DNA from: Agathobacter sp.
GTDB lineage: Bacteria; Bacillota; Clostridia; Lachnospirales; Lachnospiraceae
NCBI GenBank assembly: GCA_022775045.1
Contig: JALFLB010000006.1
Span: 1-46,483, forward strand
Reading direction: 5' to 3'
DNA length: 46,483 nucleotides
How positions within the stretch are numbered: position 1 is the first letter of the stretch; each line of letters begins with the position of its first letter. This document shows positions 7,062-14,803 of the stretch, in pieces. Made by a program: the position numbers and the translations under genes. The notes below the pieces were generated by a model, which had not been told where the DNA came from, did not search any database, and saw only the letters and a program-made list of their open reading frames with translations.

Positions 7062-7889
7062 ATGGCAAGTCCAGAATATAGCGCATTGATGAAGCAGCTT
7101 ACAAGGTACCGTCTGTCAGGTCTGGCAACAGGGGCACGGGCAATGGAGGGGGGAATTGAGTATGAGATTGAGAGCATCAAGTATATGATCGATCAAAATG
7201 AACTCAGTCCGGAAGCCTGCCGGGAATTGTTGCAGGAATTTCAGGATCCGCAGAAGGTGGATGTGATATCCAGACCTTTTAGGGAAATATATCGGCAGGT
7301 GGGAAAGGAAGGCAACGAAATCCTGCTTGCAGATTCCGTATGGGAAGAACTTGCAGCGGCATGGCAAGAAGGACACAATATCCTGATAAAAGGCGGAGCT
7401 GATAATCAGAAATGTGATGTTATTCAGGCCGCATGCCAGCGCTACATGGGGGAACATACAGAGTTTAAGCAGCTGCGCATGGCAACCAGAAAATGCACGA
7501 AGCGTACCTCAGAGATGGAAGTGTGCTATGGACGTCGGAGATATATTGACAATCGCATTCAGCTTGGTTATATCGCGGAGGGAATGGCGCTGGCAAACGA
7601 ACATCCGCAAGATTTGATGGTATTGGTATTGGATGAGGTCGATACCATGGATTTGGTACATGCACTTTCGCAGTTATGGAATCTGTTGGGACAAAAAGGG
7701 CGGGAAAGTATGATCTGTCGTGATTTTGTTGTGCGAAATTGTGAGAATTTCATGTTGTTTGTAACAGACAATATGGAGAATCCGAACCGGAATGTGAATA
7801 TGGACAGTCCTGCAATGCATCAGCTTTTTCATGAGGTGAACATCTGGAATCCAACAATGGAGAAGCAGGCACGGCATCGGATGGTTTAG
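7062..7889 (+). CDS. Unrecognised AAA-like protein with degenerate P-loop
   Basis: A 275-residue soluble protein that I cannot assign to a named family. Its layout recalls AAA-type ATPases: a hydrophobic strand plus loop NILIKGGADNQKCD (about residues 104-117) where a Walker A motif is expected but the GxxGxGKT signature is missing, a clear Walker B strand LMVLVLDEVDTMD (about residues 185-197), and a sensor-1-like strand FMLFVTDN near residue 230. The N-terminal 60 residues look helical. AAGGAGGG ends 4 bases before the ATG at 7062; an alternative ATG at 7047 has AGAGGA upstream and would add five residues. It has its own promoter and faces the DUF4321 gene across a shared terminator. It may bind without hydrolysing nucleotide, or be a pseudoenzyme. 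Confidence 0.7.
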   Translation: MASPEYSALMKQLTRYRLSGLATGARAMEGGIEYEIESIKYMIDQNELSPEACRELLQEFQDPQKVDVISRPFREIYRQVGKEGNEILLADSVWEELAAAWQEGHNILIKGGADNQKCDVIQAACQRYMGEHTEFKQLRMATRKCTKRTSEMEVCYGRRRYIDNRIQLGYIAEGMALANEHPQDLMVLVLDEVDTMDLVHALSQLWNLLGQKGRESMICRDFVVRNCENFMLFVTDNMENPNRNVNMDSPAMHQLFHEVNIWNPTMEKQARHRMV

Positions 7890-7900
7890 AATCAGGAGAA

Positions 7901-7950
7901 TAAAAATAAGGCTGCGTACCGGTATAAAAGCAACGGTACACAGCCTTTTC
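7901..7950. terminator. Bidirectional terminator between convergent genes
   Basis: AAGGCTGCGTACCG (7908-7921) and CGGTACACAGCCTT (7934-7947) pair with one mismatch. TTTTC follows on the plus strand and TATTTTTATT follows on the minus strand, so it can serve both the 7062 gene and the DUF4321 gene. Confidence 0.8.
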
Positions 7951-7951
7951 T

Positions 7952-8215
7952 TTATAAGAAACGATAGATGATAATTGCCAGAACGATGCCGAGAATTCCT
8001 GCAATTGTGATTTTGATTGTTAAGCCGAATGTAAGTACCAGAATCCCAAGATCCAGTATCAGAGGCTTTGATAAGCCGAATGTCTGACCGTAATTCAGCC
8101 AGCTCAAAAATGGCACGTTTGAGGCAAGCTGTCCGATGAATCCACCCAGCACAACGCCGGCAAGAAGCATCAGCAAAAGCGCCCAGTTATTTTTTCCTAC
8201 AGTTCCTTTTGCCAT
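7952..8215 (-). CDS. DUF4321 domain membrane protein
   Basis: An 87-residue protein with two or three hydrophobic segments (about residues 11-30, 50-66 and 68-86). The pattern WALLLMLLAGVVLGGFIGQL, then FLSWLNYGQTFGLS and a hydrophobic C terminus matches the DUF4321 family of small clostridial membrane proteins, whose function is not established. The ATG lies 7 bases after AGAGGA on the minus strand. It has its own promoter at 8286-8258 (minus) and ends at the shared terminator. Confidence 0.85.
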   Translation of the reverse strand: MAKGTVGKNNWALLLMLLAGVVLGGFIGQLASNVPFLSWLNYGQTFGLSKPLILDLGILVLTFGLTIKITIAGILGIVLAIIIYRFL

Positions 8216-8257
8216 AATGGTAGTCCTCTTTTCTCAATAGATATTTACGATATTTGT

Positions 8258-8286
8258 ATTTTAGCATAAATACAACTGTGATACAA
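8258..8286 (-). promoter_or_regulatory. Promoter of the DUF4321 gene
   Basis: On the minus strand TTGTAT (8286-8281), 17-bp spacer, TAAAAT (8263-8258), about 43 bases before the start codon. Confidence 0.55.
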
Positions 8287-8321
8287 TGATATCAATTGAT
8301 TTGAAATCGGGTTAGTGATAG

Positions 8322-8562
8322 TACTTTCACATCAGAGCACAGCGCAATATCGCTGTGTGCGTTGCGGGGAAATCTGATAAGGGACCGGCAGATGAGGTGA
8401 CTACAGAAAATACTTCGGATGCTGAAGTCGATTATAATACAGACACCAATCTGGTTGTGGAAGGTTGAGGTAAACGTTACATTTCCGGATAACTATGGAA
8501 GTGAAGAGCTAAATGGGAAAAATGCTGTATTTGAAGTGACAATTAATGGAATATATGAGTAA
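8322..8562 (+). pseudogene. Remnant of a trigger-factor/FKBP-like gene
   Basis: The 423-base gap between DUF4321 and livJ holds two short frames in sequence. Frame one (8322-8468) ends in an acidic linker (ADEVTTENTSDAEVDYNTD) of the sort found after clostridial lipoprotein signal peptides. Frame two (8464-8562) gives 32 codons whose product, VEVNVTFPDNYGSEELNGK then AVFEVTINGIYE, closely matches the end of a trigger-factor FKBP domain (V-x-VTFPxxY...LxGKxAxFxVTxxxI). There is no start codon, and the catalytic FKBP core between linker and tail is gone, so this is the residue of a gene that lost its centre. A perfect 7-bp inverted repeat with arms CACAGCG and CGCTGTG (8338-8357) lies in the first half. 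Confidence 0.65.
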
Positions 8563-8570
8563 TATTAGTA

Positions 8571-8599
8571 TTGCTTTTCACTTTTTCGTGTAGTAAGAT
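8571..8599 (+). promoter_or_regulatory. Promoter of the liv operon
   Basis: TTGCTT (8571-8576), 17-bp spacer, TAAGAT (8594-8599). The leader is only about 33 bases, with no room for a T-box or riboswitch. Confidence 0.55.
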
Positions 8600-8638
8600 A
8601 AGACTCGTGAAAAAGGGTTATGAAAAGGAGGAAGCACT

Positions 8639-9787
8639 ATGAAGAAATTAGTCAGTGTATTACTTGCCGCAGTTATGGCAGTTGGATGTTTGTCAGGCTG
8701 TGGGGCTAAGGAAGCAAAGAACGCGAATGCATTTTATATCGGAGGAATCGGACCAATTACCGGTGATGCCGCGATTTATGGAACTGCCGTGCAGAATGGT
8801 GCGCAGATTGCAGTAGATGAGATCAATGCAGCAGGAGGAATTAACGGTTATCAGATTGAGTATAATTTCCAGGATGATCAGGGAGATGCCGAGAAATCAG
8901 CTAATGCATATAACACATTAAAGGATTGGGGAATGCAGATGTTAATGGGAACTGTTACGACTGCTCCGTGTGTGGCTGTTGCAGATCTGACTGCAGCAGA
9001 CAATATGATTCAGATCACACCGTCTGCATCATCAACCGATGTGATCAAGAACGATAATGTATTTCAGGTATGCTTTACGGACCCGGCACAGGGAACAAAG
9101 TCCGCACAGTATATTGGTCAGAACAATCTGGCCAAGAAGGTAGCAATCATTTACAATAGTTCGGATATTTATTCTTCCGGAATTGAGGCAACCTTCGTTG
9201 AGGAAGCAGCAAACCAGAATTTCGAAGTTGTTGCAGAGGAGGCATTTACTGCTGACTCCAAGACAGATTTCTCAACACAGTTACAGAAGGCGAAGGATGC
9301 AGATGCCGATCTGGTATTTCTTCCAATCTATTATACAGAGGCATCCATTATTCTGACACAGGCCAATGCCATGGGATATGATCCGACGTTCTTTGGCTGC
9401 GACGGTATGGATGGAATTTTAGGTGTTAAGAACTTTGATACTTCTTTAGCAGAGGGGCTGATGCTTCTGACACCATTTGCTGCTGATGCACAGGATGATC
9501 TTACTAAGAAGTTTGTTGATACATACAAGGAGAAATATGGTGAGATTCCAAACCAGTTTGCAGCAGATGCATACGATGCAGTCTATGCAATGAAGGCTGC
9601 TCTGGAGTCCGCAAATGCGACACCGGATATGAGCGCTTCTGATTTGTGTGATGCATTAAAGCCGGTAATGACAACAATCAGCATTGACGGTCTGACAGGT
9701 ACTGGAATGTCATGGTCCGAGACCGGTGAAGTAAATAAGGATCCGAAGGCTGTTGTAATCCAGAATGGTGAGTATGTGGGAATGTAA
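8639..9787 (+). CDS. livJ: Branched-chain amino acid ABC transporter substrate-binding lipoprotein
   Basis: A 382-residue type-I periplasmic-binding-fold lipoprotein that captures leucine, isoleucine, valine or a related amino acid. The signal peptide ends in LSGC with Cys21 as lipid anchor. The start of the mature domain (FYIGGIGPITGDAAIYG, then GAQIAVDEINAAGGINGY) is the classic LivJ/LivK opening, and PSASSTDV near residue 125 belongs to the amino acid pocket. AAAGGAGG sits 7 bases before the ATG. It heads a five-gene importer; a terminator after it (9836-9861) should reduce read-through. The precise amino acid cannot be told. Confidence 0.93.
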   Translation: MKKLVSVLLAAVMAVGCLSGCGAKEAKNANAFYIGGIGPITGDAAIYGTAVQNGAQIAVDEINAAGGINGYQIEYNFQDDQGDAEKSANAYNTLKDWGMQMLMGTVTTAPCVAVADLTAADNMIQITPSASSTDVIKNDNVFQVCFTDPAQGTKSAQYIGQNNLAKKVAIIYNSSDIYSSGIEATFVEEAANQNFEVVAEEAFTADSKTDFSTQLQKAKDADADLVFLPIYYTEASIILTQANAMGYDPTFFGCDGMDGILGVKNFDTSLAEGLMLLTPFAADAQDDLTKKFVDTYKEKYGEIPNQFAADAYDAVYAMKAALESANATPDMSASDLCDALKPVMTTISIDGLTGTGMSWSETGEVNKDPKAVVIQNGEYVGM

Positions 9788-9835
9788 AACCCGGGATTGC
9801 GAATTTTCGGGGCGTGCAGAACTGATATAAAAGAA

Positions 9836-9861
9836 GGGGTTGCCAATGGCAGCCCCTTTTG
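9836..9861 (+). terminator. Intercistronic terminator after livJ
   Basis: GGGGTTGCC (9836-9844) pairs with GGCAGCCCC (9848-9856) around an AAT loop, with one G-U, followed by TTTT (9857-9860). The short T run suggests partial termination, giving more binding protein than membrane subunits. Confidence 0.7.
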
Positions 9862-9900
9862 TGTATGATAGTACTATTAAAGAAAGTAAGAGGTGTTGTT

Positions 9901-10776
9901 ATGAGATTCATCACGTATCTGATCAACGGAATCAGTCTCGGCAGCATCTATGCAATTATTGCCCTTGGTTATACCATGGTATACGGAATTGCAAAGATGC
10001 TGAATTTCGCTCATGGCGATGTTATTATGATTGGCTGTTATGTCGTCTTTACCTGTATGAGCGGGATGGGACTGAATCCCTTTGTGAGTGTAACGCTGGC
10101 GGTTGTGGTATGTACCGTACTGGGTATGGTCATTGAGAAAGTGGCGTATAAGCCTTTGCGTAAAGCGACTCCGCTTGCCGTATTGATTACGGCGATTGGT
10201 GTCAGCTATTTGCTGCAGAACATTGCGCTTCTGGCATTTGGTGCAGATACCAAATCTTTCACTTCTGTTGTTCCAATTCCGAACATTTCGTTGGGAGAAG
10301 TGAATGTGACCGGCGTTACTGTTGTGGCGGTTGCCGCATGCATCATCATTATGATCGTGCTGATGCTCTTTATCAAGAAGACAAAGGCAGGACAGGCTAT
10401 GCTTGCAGTATCCGAAGACAAGGAAGCGGCACAGCTGATGGGAGTGAATGTAAATGGAACGATTTCTTTGACCTTCGCAATCGGTTCTGGACTTGCAGCC
10501 ATTGCGGGTGTGTTACTCTGTTCTGCATATCCGACCCTGACACCATATACCGGTTCCATGCCTGGTATCAAAGCCTTTACGGCGGCTGTATTTGGTGGAA
10601 TCGGTTCTATTCCGGGAGCCTTTATCGGAGGAATCCTGCTTGGAATTATTGAGATTCTTGCCAAAGCGTATATCTCGTCTCAGCTTGCAGATGCCATTGT
10701 CTTTGCAGTGCTGATCCTTGTATTGTTAGTGAAGCCTACCGGTATTCTGGGTAAGCCAATCCATGAGAAAGTGTAG
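9901..10776 (+). CDS. livH: Branched-chain amino acid ABC permease LivH
   Basis: A 291-residue permease with about eight hydrophobic segments. The N terminus (ITYLINGISLGSIYAIIALGYTM) and the following GIAKMLNFAHGD are diagnostic of LivH. The ATG at 9901 is preferred to upstream in-frame codons (from 9859) because those lie in the terminator and AAGAGGTG precedes 9901. The gene is followed after nine bases by livM. It forms half of the membrane channel for the amino acid delivered by the lipoprotein encoded at 8639. Confidence 0.93.
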   Translation: MRFITYLINGISLGSIYAIIALGYTMVYGIAKMLNFAHGDVIMIGCYVVFTCMSGMGLNPFVSVTLAVVVCTVLGMVIEKVAYKPLRKATPLAVLITAIGVSYLLQNIALLAFGADTKSFTSVVPIPNISLGEVNVTGVTVVAVAACIIIMIVLMLFIKKTKAGQAMLAVSEDKEAAQLMGVNVNGTISLTFAIGSGLAAIAGVLLCSAYPTLTPYTGSMPGIKAFTAAVFGGIGSIPGAFIGGILLGIIEILAKAYISSQLADAIVFAVLILVLLVKPTGILGKPIHEKV

Positions 10777-10785
10777 GTGGGCAGA

Positions 10786-11865
10786 ATGAGTAAACTGAAT
10801 TTGAAAACAATGAAAAAATCAACAAAGAGCAATCTGATTACATATGCGATGGTGATTGTTGTGTTTGCAGTGGTGCAGATTCTGGTGGCAACCGGCAGTA
10901 TGTCAAGCCTGATGCAGGGACTTTTAGTTCCGCTTTGCACCTATTCGATTGTAGCAATCGGATTAAATTTATGTGTCGGTTATCTTGGGGAGCTGAGTCT
11001 GGGACACGCAGGATTCATGTGTGTTGGTGCTTTTTCCAGTGCCTTTTTTACAAAATGCATGGAAGATACTGCGATGAATCCGACACTGCGTTTTATCATC
11101 GCTCTGTTAATCGGAACCTGTGTGGCCGCATTTTTTGGTTTCCTGATCGGAATCCCGGTACTGCGTTTAAGAGGCGATTATCTGGCGATTGTAACACTTG
11201 CTTTTGGTGAGATCATCAAAAATGTAATTAATGTTCTTTATGTTGGAAAAGATGAAAATGGACTGCATTTTGCAATCAATGATCCAAAGAGCATGAATCT
11301 GACGGAAAATGGTAAGATGATCATTGACGGTGCAAAGGGAATTACCGGAACACCGAGGCAGGCTTCTTTCCTGATTGGAGTGATCCTGATCCTGATTGCA
11401 TTGTTTGTGGTATTCAATCTGGTCAATTCCAGAAGTGGCCGGGCAATTATGGCGATTCGTGATAACCGGATTGCGGCAGAATCAGTTGGTATTAATATTA
11501 CGAAGTTTAAGCTGATGGCATTTACTATTTCAGCAGCAATTGCAGGAGCAGGTGGGGTTCTGTATGCCCACAATCTTTCCAGCCTGATTGCGCAGCCTGC
11601 AAACTTCGGTTACAATATGTCCATCATGATTCTGGTATTTGTCGTACTTGGCGGAATGGGTAATTTTCGCGGTTCGATTATCGCAGCTGTGGTGCTTACC
11701 ATGCTTCCGGAGGTACTGCGTGGCCTGAGCGATTACCGTATGCTGATTTATGCGATTGTTCTGATTGTCATGATGCTCTTTAACTGGGCACCTGCAGCAA
11801 TCACATGGAGACAGACACATTCCCTGAAGACTTTATTCGCAAAGAAAACGAAGGAGGTAGAGTAA
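10786..11865 (+). CDS. livM: Branched-chain amino acid ABC permease LivM
   Basis: A 359-residue permease partner of LivH. Landmarks are the early AIGLNLCVGYLGELSLGHAG loop (family pattern N-L-xxG-xxG-x-xSLGHA) and the cytoplasmic coupling loop AIRDNRIAAESVGINITKFK near residues 222-245. The ATG at 10786 is chosen over GTG 10777 because AGGTGG is five bases upstream of it. The stop codon is separated from the livG start by one base, indicating coupled translation. Confidence 0.93.
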   Translation: MSKLNLKTMKKSTKSNLITYAMVIVVFAVVQILVATGSMSSLMQGLLVPLCTYSIVAIGLNLCVGYLGELSLGHAGFMCVGAFSSAFFTKCMEDTAMNPTLRFIIALLIGTCVAAFFGFLIGIPVLRLRGDYLAIVTLAFGEIIKNVINVLYVGKDENGLHFAINDPKSMNLTENGKMIIDGAKGITGTPRQASFLIGVILILIALFVVFNLVNSRSGRAIMAIRDNRIAAESVGINITKFKLMAFTISAAIAGAGGVLYAHNLSSLIAQPANFGYNMSIMILVFVVLGGMGNFRGSIIAAVVLTMLPEVLRGLSDYRMLIYAIVLIVMMLFNWAPAAITWRQTHSLKTLFAKKTKEVE

Positions 11866-11866
11866 G

Positions 11867-12625
11867 ATGGCAATGTTAGAAGTTAAAAATCTTGGTATTT
11901 CCTTCGGAGGTCTGCGTGCGGTAGACGGATTTGAATTGAAGATAGAAAAAGGCCAGTTGTACGGACTGATCGGACCGAACGGGGCCGGGAAGACGACGGT
12001 GTTCAATATGCTTACCGGTGTGTATAAACCGGATGATGGAAGTATTGTGCTCGATGGAGAAGATATTACCGGGAAGAGAACCATTGATATCAACAAAGCT
12101 GGTATTGCGAGAACCTTCCAGAATATCCGTCTGTTTAAAGATCAATCGGTACTGGATAACGTTAAGGTGGGATTGCATAATCATCATACATATTCTACCC
12201 TCACCGGAATTCTGCGACTGCCGAAATATTTTAAGGTGGAAGAGGAAATGAACCAAAAGGCCATGGAGCTTTTAAAGGTGTTTGGACTTGAGGAGGAAGC
12301 GGATTATCTGGCCTCTAACCTTCCATATGGAAAGCAGAGAAAACTTGAGATTGCAAGAGCACTGGCAACGGAACCGAAGCTTTTACTTTTGGATGAGCCG
12401 GCAGCAGGAATGAATCCAAATGAGACAAAAGAATTGATGGATACCATTCATTTCGTAAGGGATGAATTTGATATGACCATTCTTCTGATCGAGCATGATA
12501 TGAAGCTGGTATCCGGTATTTGTGAGAAATTGACAGTACTGAATTTCGGACAGGTTCTTGCCAGCGGAAATACCGGAGATGTATTGAATGATCCTCAGGT
12601 AATCAAGGCATATTTGGGAGAATAG
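11867..12625 (+). CDS. livG: Branched-chain amino acid ABC ATPase LivG
   Basis: A 252-residue ABC ATPase energising the LivHM channel. Walker A GPNGAGKTT is near residue 37-45 and Walker B LLLLDEPAAGMNP near 170. The signature is YGKQRKLEIARAL: LSGGQ is replaced by LPYGKQ, which is normal for LivG. The N-terminal GISFGGLRAVDGF strand is also typical. AGGAGG lies immediately upstream of the ATG. Confidence 0.94.
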   Translation: MAMLEVKNLGISFGGLRAVDGFELKIEKGQLYGLIGPNGAGKTTVFNMLTGVYKPDDGSIVLDGEDITGKRTIDINKAGIARTFQNIRLFKDQSVLDNVKVGLHNHHTYSTLTGILRLPKYFKVEEEMNQKAMELLKVFGLEEEADYLASNLPYGKQRKLEIARALATEPKLLLLDEPAAGMNPNETKELMDTIHFVRDEFDMTILLIEHDMKLVSGICEKLTVLNFGQVLASGNTGDVLNDPQVIKAYLGE

Positions 12626-12638
12626 GAGGAATGAGGCA

Positions 12639-13349
12639 ATGTCAATGCTTGAAATAAAGGATTTGGAAGTATATTACGGCGTGATTCAGGCGATAAAGGG
12701 AATTTCCTTCACTGTTAATGAGGGGGAGGTCATTGCACTGATTGGAGCCAATGGCGCCGGAAAGACGACAACCCTGCAGACAATTACCGGAATGCTGAGC
12801 CCAAAGAAGGGAAGCATTCTCTTCGAGGGAACGGATATCACAAAGGTGCCGGGGCACAAGATCGTGTCTATGGGAATGGCCCATGTACCGGAGGGCAGGC
12901 GCGTGTTTGCGGAGCTTTCGGTTCTGGAGAACTTAAAGCTTGGCGCGTACACCAGAAAGGATAAGCAGGAAGTTGCAGAGTCTTTAGAGCGCGTCTATAA
13001 GAGTTTTCCAAGGCTGAAGGAACGCAAAAACCAGCTGGCCGGGACCTTAAGCGGTGGAGAGCAGCAGATGCTTGCCATGGGCCGGGCGCTGATGAGCAAG
13101 CCGAGAATTATCCTTATGGATGAACCTTCCATGGGGCTGTCTCCAATCTTCGTTGAAGAAATTTTCAATATCATTCAGGAAATCTCCGCATCCGGAACGA
13201 CAGTACTTCTGGTTGAGCAGAATGCAAAGAAGGCATTATCCATCGCTGACCGTGCATATGTGCTGGAGACCGGCAAAATTGTATTAAGTGGTGATGCCAA
13301 AGAGCTGATGAATAATGAGTCCATTAAAAAAGCATATTTAGGAGAGTAG
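12639..13349 (+). CDS. livF: Branched-chain amino acid ABC ATPase LivF
   Basis: A 236-residue ABC ATPase, the second nucleotide-binding subunit of the importer. Walker A GANGAGKTT, the LivF-specific VPEGRRVFAELSVLENL stretch, signature LSGGEQQMLAMGRAL and Walker B IILMDEPSMGLSP are all present in order. Length matches the family. It is 13 bases downstream of livG with AGGAGGAATGAGGC as translation signal, and is followed 9 bases later by the kinase-like gene. Confidence 0.94.
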   Translation: MSMLEIKDLEVYYGVIQAIKGISFTVNEGEVIALIGANGAGKTTTLQTITGMLSPKKGSILFEGTDITKVPGHKIVSMGMAHVPEGRRVFAELSVLENLKLGAYTRKDKQEVAESLERVYKSFPRLKERKNQLAGTLSGGEQQMLAMGRALMSKPRIILMDEPSMGLSPIFVEEIFNIIQEISASGTTVLLVEQNAKKALSIADRAYVLETGKIVLSGDAKELMNNESIKKAYLGE

Positions 13350-13358
13350 GTGTTGTAG

Positions 13359-13985
13359 ATGGAGCATACGGTAATTACAATAGCAAGAAGCTATGGAAGT
13401 GGTGGACGGACGCTTGGGAAGAAGCTTGCGGAGGAACTCGGCATTCATTGTTATGACCGGGAACTGATTCGGATGGCTTCCGATGAGAGCGGAATCAATG
13501 AGGCACTTTTTGGAAAAGCAGATGAAAAGCTGCAGAAAATGCCTCTGTTTCGTATTGCGAAGAAAAATTACAATGGGGAAGTTCTGACGCCGGACAGTGA
13601 TGAGTTTGTATCCAATGACAATCTGTTCAATTATCAGGCCAAAATCATCCGGGAGGTTGCACAGGAAGAATCCTGCGTAATTATCGGCCGCTGTGCCGAT
13701 TACATTCTGCGGGACCAGCATTATGTAAAGAGCCTGTTTTTCTATGCGCCGAAAAAGGACTGTATTGCCCGCGTGAAGGAACAAAATGGCGGTACGGAGA
13801 AAGAGATTGAAAAGAAAATCGAACGGACTGATAAATACCGGGCGGACTATTACAAGTACTATACCGGAAGAGACTGGAATGACGTAAGAAATTATGATTT
13901 CTGTCTGGATACGTCATCTTTGAGCTATGATAAACTGATTCGGGTTGTGAAAGCATATCTTGAGATCAGTGAAAGCGAGCAATGA
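13359..13985 (+). CDS. Cytidylate kinase-like family protein
   Basis: A 208-residue P-loop protein. The opening ITIARSYGSGGRTLGKKLA, with YGSGG replacing the usual GxxGxGK loop, followed by LGIHCYDRELI, matches the cytidylate-kinase-like family (PF13189, AAA_26) rather than true Cmk. The IIGRCADYILRD motif and the lid-like ARVKEQNGG and RADYYKYYTGRDW stretches near residues 140-175 are also family features. The substrate is not established. It is the last gene before a terminator and so appears co-transcribed with the liv importer; a metabolic link is not obvious. Confidence 0.85.
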   Translation: MEHTVITIARSYGSGGRTLGKKLAEELGIHCYDRELIRMASDESGINEALFGKADEKLQKMPLFRIAKKNYNGEVLTPDSDEFVSNDNLFNYQAKIIREVAQEESCVIIGRCADYILRDQHYVKSLFFYAPKKDCIARVKEQNGGTEKEIEKKIERTDKYRADYYKYYTGRDWNDVRNYDFCLDTSSLSYDKLIRVVKAYLEISESEQ

Positions 13986-14006
13986 AAATAATGGGGATTA
14001 TAAAGA

Positions 14007-14039
14007 GGGTATCTGCCAGTAATGGCGGATATCCTTTTT
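14007..14039 (+). terminator. Terminator of the liv operon
   Basis: GGGTATCTGCC (14007-14017) pairs with GGCGGATATCC (14024-14034) with wobble pairs around AGTAAT, followed by TTTTT (14035-14039). Confidence 0.75.
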
Positions 14040-14072
14040 AGATACAATTTAGATACATATGAGATATATAAT
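14037..14072 (+). promoter_or_regulatory. Direct-repeat operator and promoter of the two-component system
   Basis: TTTAGATACA occurs twice (14037-14046 and 14048-14057), an exact 10-bp direct repeat with an 11-bp period, immediately upstream of a TATAAT -10 (14067-14072). No good -35 exists at the right distance (ACAATT at 14044). Direct repeats one helical turn apart replacing the -35 box are the standard arrangement for activation by OmpR/PhoB-type regulators, so the gene at 14132 probably activates itself. Confidence 0.6.
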
Positions 14073-14131
14073 AAGTCATGGTTGGACTGGCCCCCGGCAA
14101 GTGGCCGATGTTCAAAAGGGAGTGTACAAAA

Positions 14132-14803
14132 ATGATACAAATTCTGATTGTGGAGGATGAGCATCCTATCTCGGATCTGATCAGGCTGAATCTAACGCGG
14201 GCAGGCTATAATTGTACTGCGGCATACGATGGATTAGAGGCTGCCGACATTTTAGAGGAGCAGAGATTTGATCTGGTTATCTTAGACATTATGCTGCCGA
14301 AGATAAACGGCTATGAGCTGATGGAATATATCAGGCCACTGTCAATCCCGGTTATTTTTCTGACGGCCAAAGGATCGTTGGACGACCGAATGAAGGGGCT
14401 GACATCCGGTGCGGAGGACTATATGGTAAAACCTTTTGAGGTCGTAGAACTATTGGCGCGTGTCAATATTGTGTTGCGCCGCTATCACAAAGCACAACAG
14501 CTGCTGAGGTTTGAAGATATTGTTGTGGATGCGGAAAACCAGACAGTGAAAAAGGCGGGGCAGGAAGTTGAACTTACGCCAAAGGAACTGGAACTGCTCG
14601 TGCTTTTGATACGCAATCAGAATATTACGCTTTTTCGTGAGAGAATTTACGAGGAAATCTGGGGAATGGAGTACTCGGTAGAATCCCGGACACTGGATCT
14701 GCATATTCAGCGGCTTCGAAAGAAGCTAGCTCTTGGGGAACAGTTAAAAACCGTTTTTAAAGTGGGATATAGACTAGAGGAGACAAATGAAGTTTCGGTA
14801 TAA
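14132..14803 (+). CDS. OmpR/PhoB-family response regulator
   Basis: A 223-residue two-component response regulator. The receiver domain (residues 1-115) has the acidic pair in ILIVEDEHP, phospho-acceptor Asp52 in LVILDIMLPKINGYE, the Thr/Lys pair in IFLTAKGS and EDYMVKPFE. The C-terminal winged helix (about 128-222) has LTPKELELLVLL and the recognition helix in SRTLDLHIQRLRKKL. The ATG at 14132 matches the family start and has AAAAGGGAG upstream; the frame upstream to 14078 is not homologous. Its end overlaps the sensor kinase gene by 17 bases. It is the predicted regulator of the export cluster to 27869 and of its own promoter. Confidence 0.93.
   Translation: MIQILIVEDEHPISDLIRLNLTRAGYNCTAAYDGLEAADILEEQRFDLVILDIMLPKINGYELMEYIRPLSIPVIFLTAKGSLDDRMKGLTSGAEDYMVKPFEVVELLARVNIVLRRYHKAQQLLRFEDIVVDAENQTVKKAGQEVELTPKELELLVLLIRNQNITLFRERIYEEIWGMEYSVESRTLDLHIQRLRKKLALGEQLKTVFKVGYRLEETNEVSV

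Noticed and set aside
8563-8638. T-box or amino acid riboswitch before the liv operon
   Set aside because: The leader after the promoter is only about 33 bases and lacks any T-box or riboswitch element.
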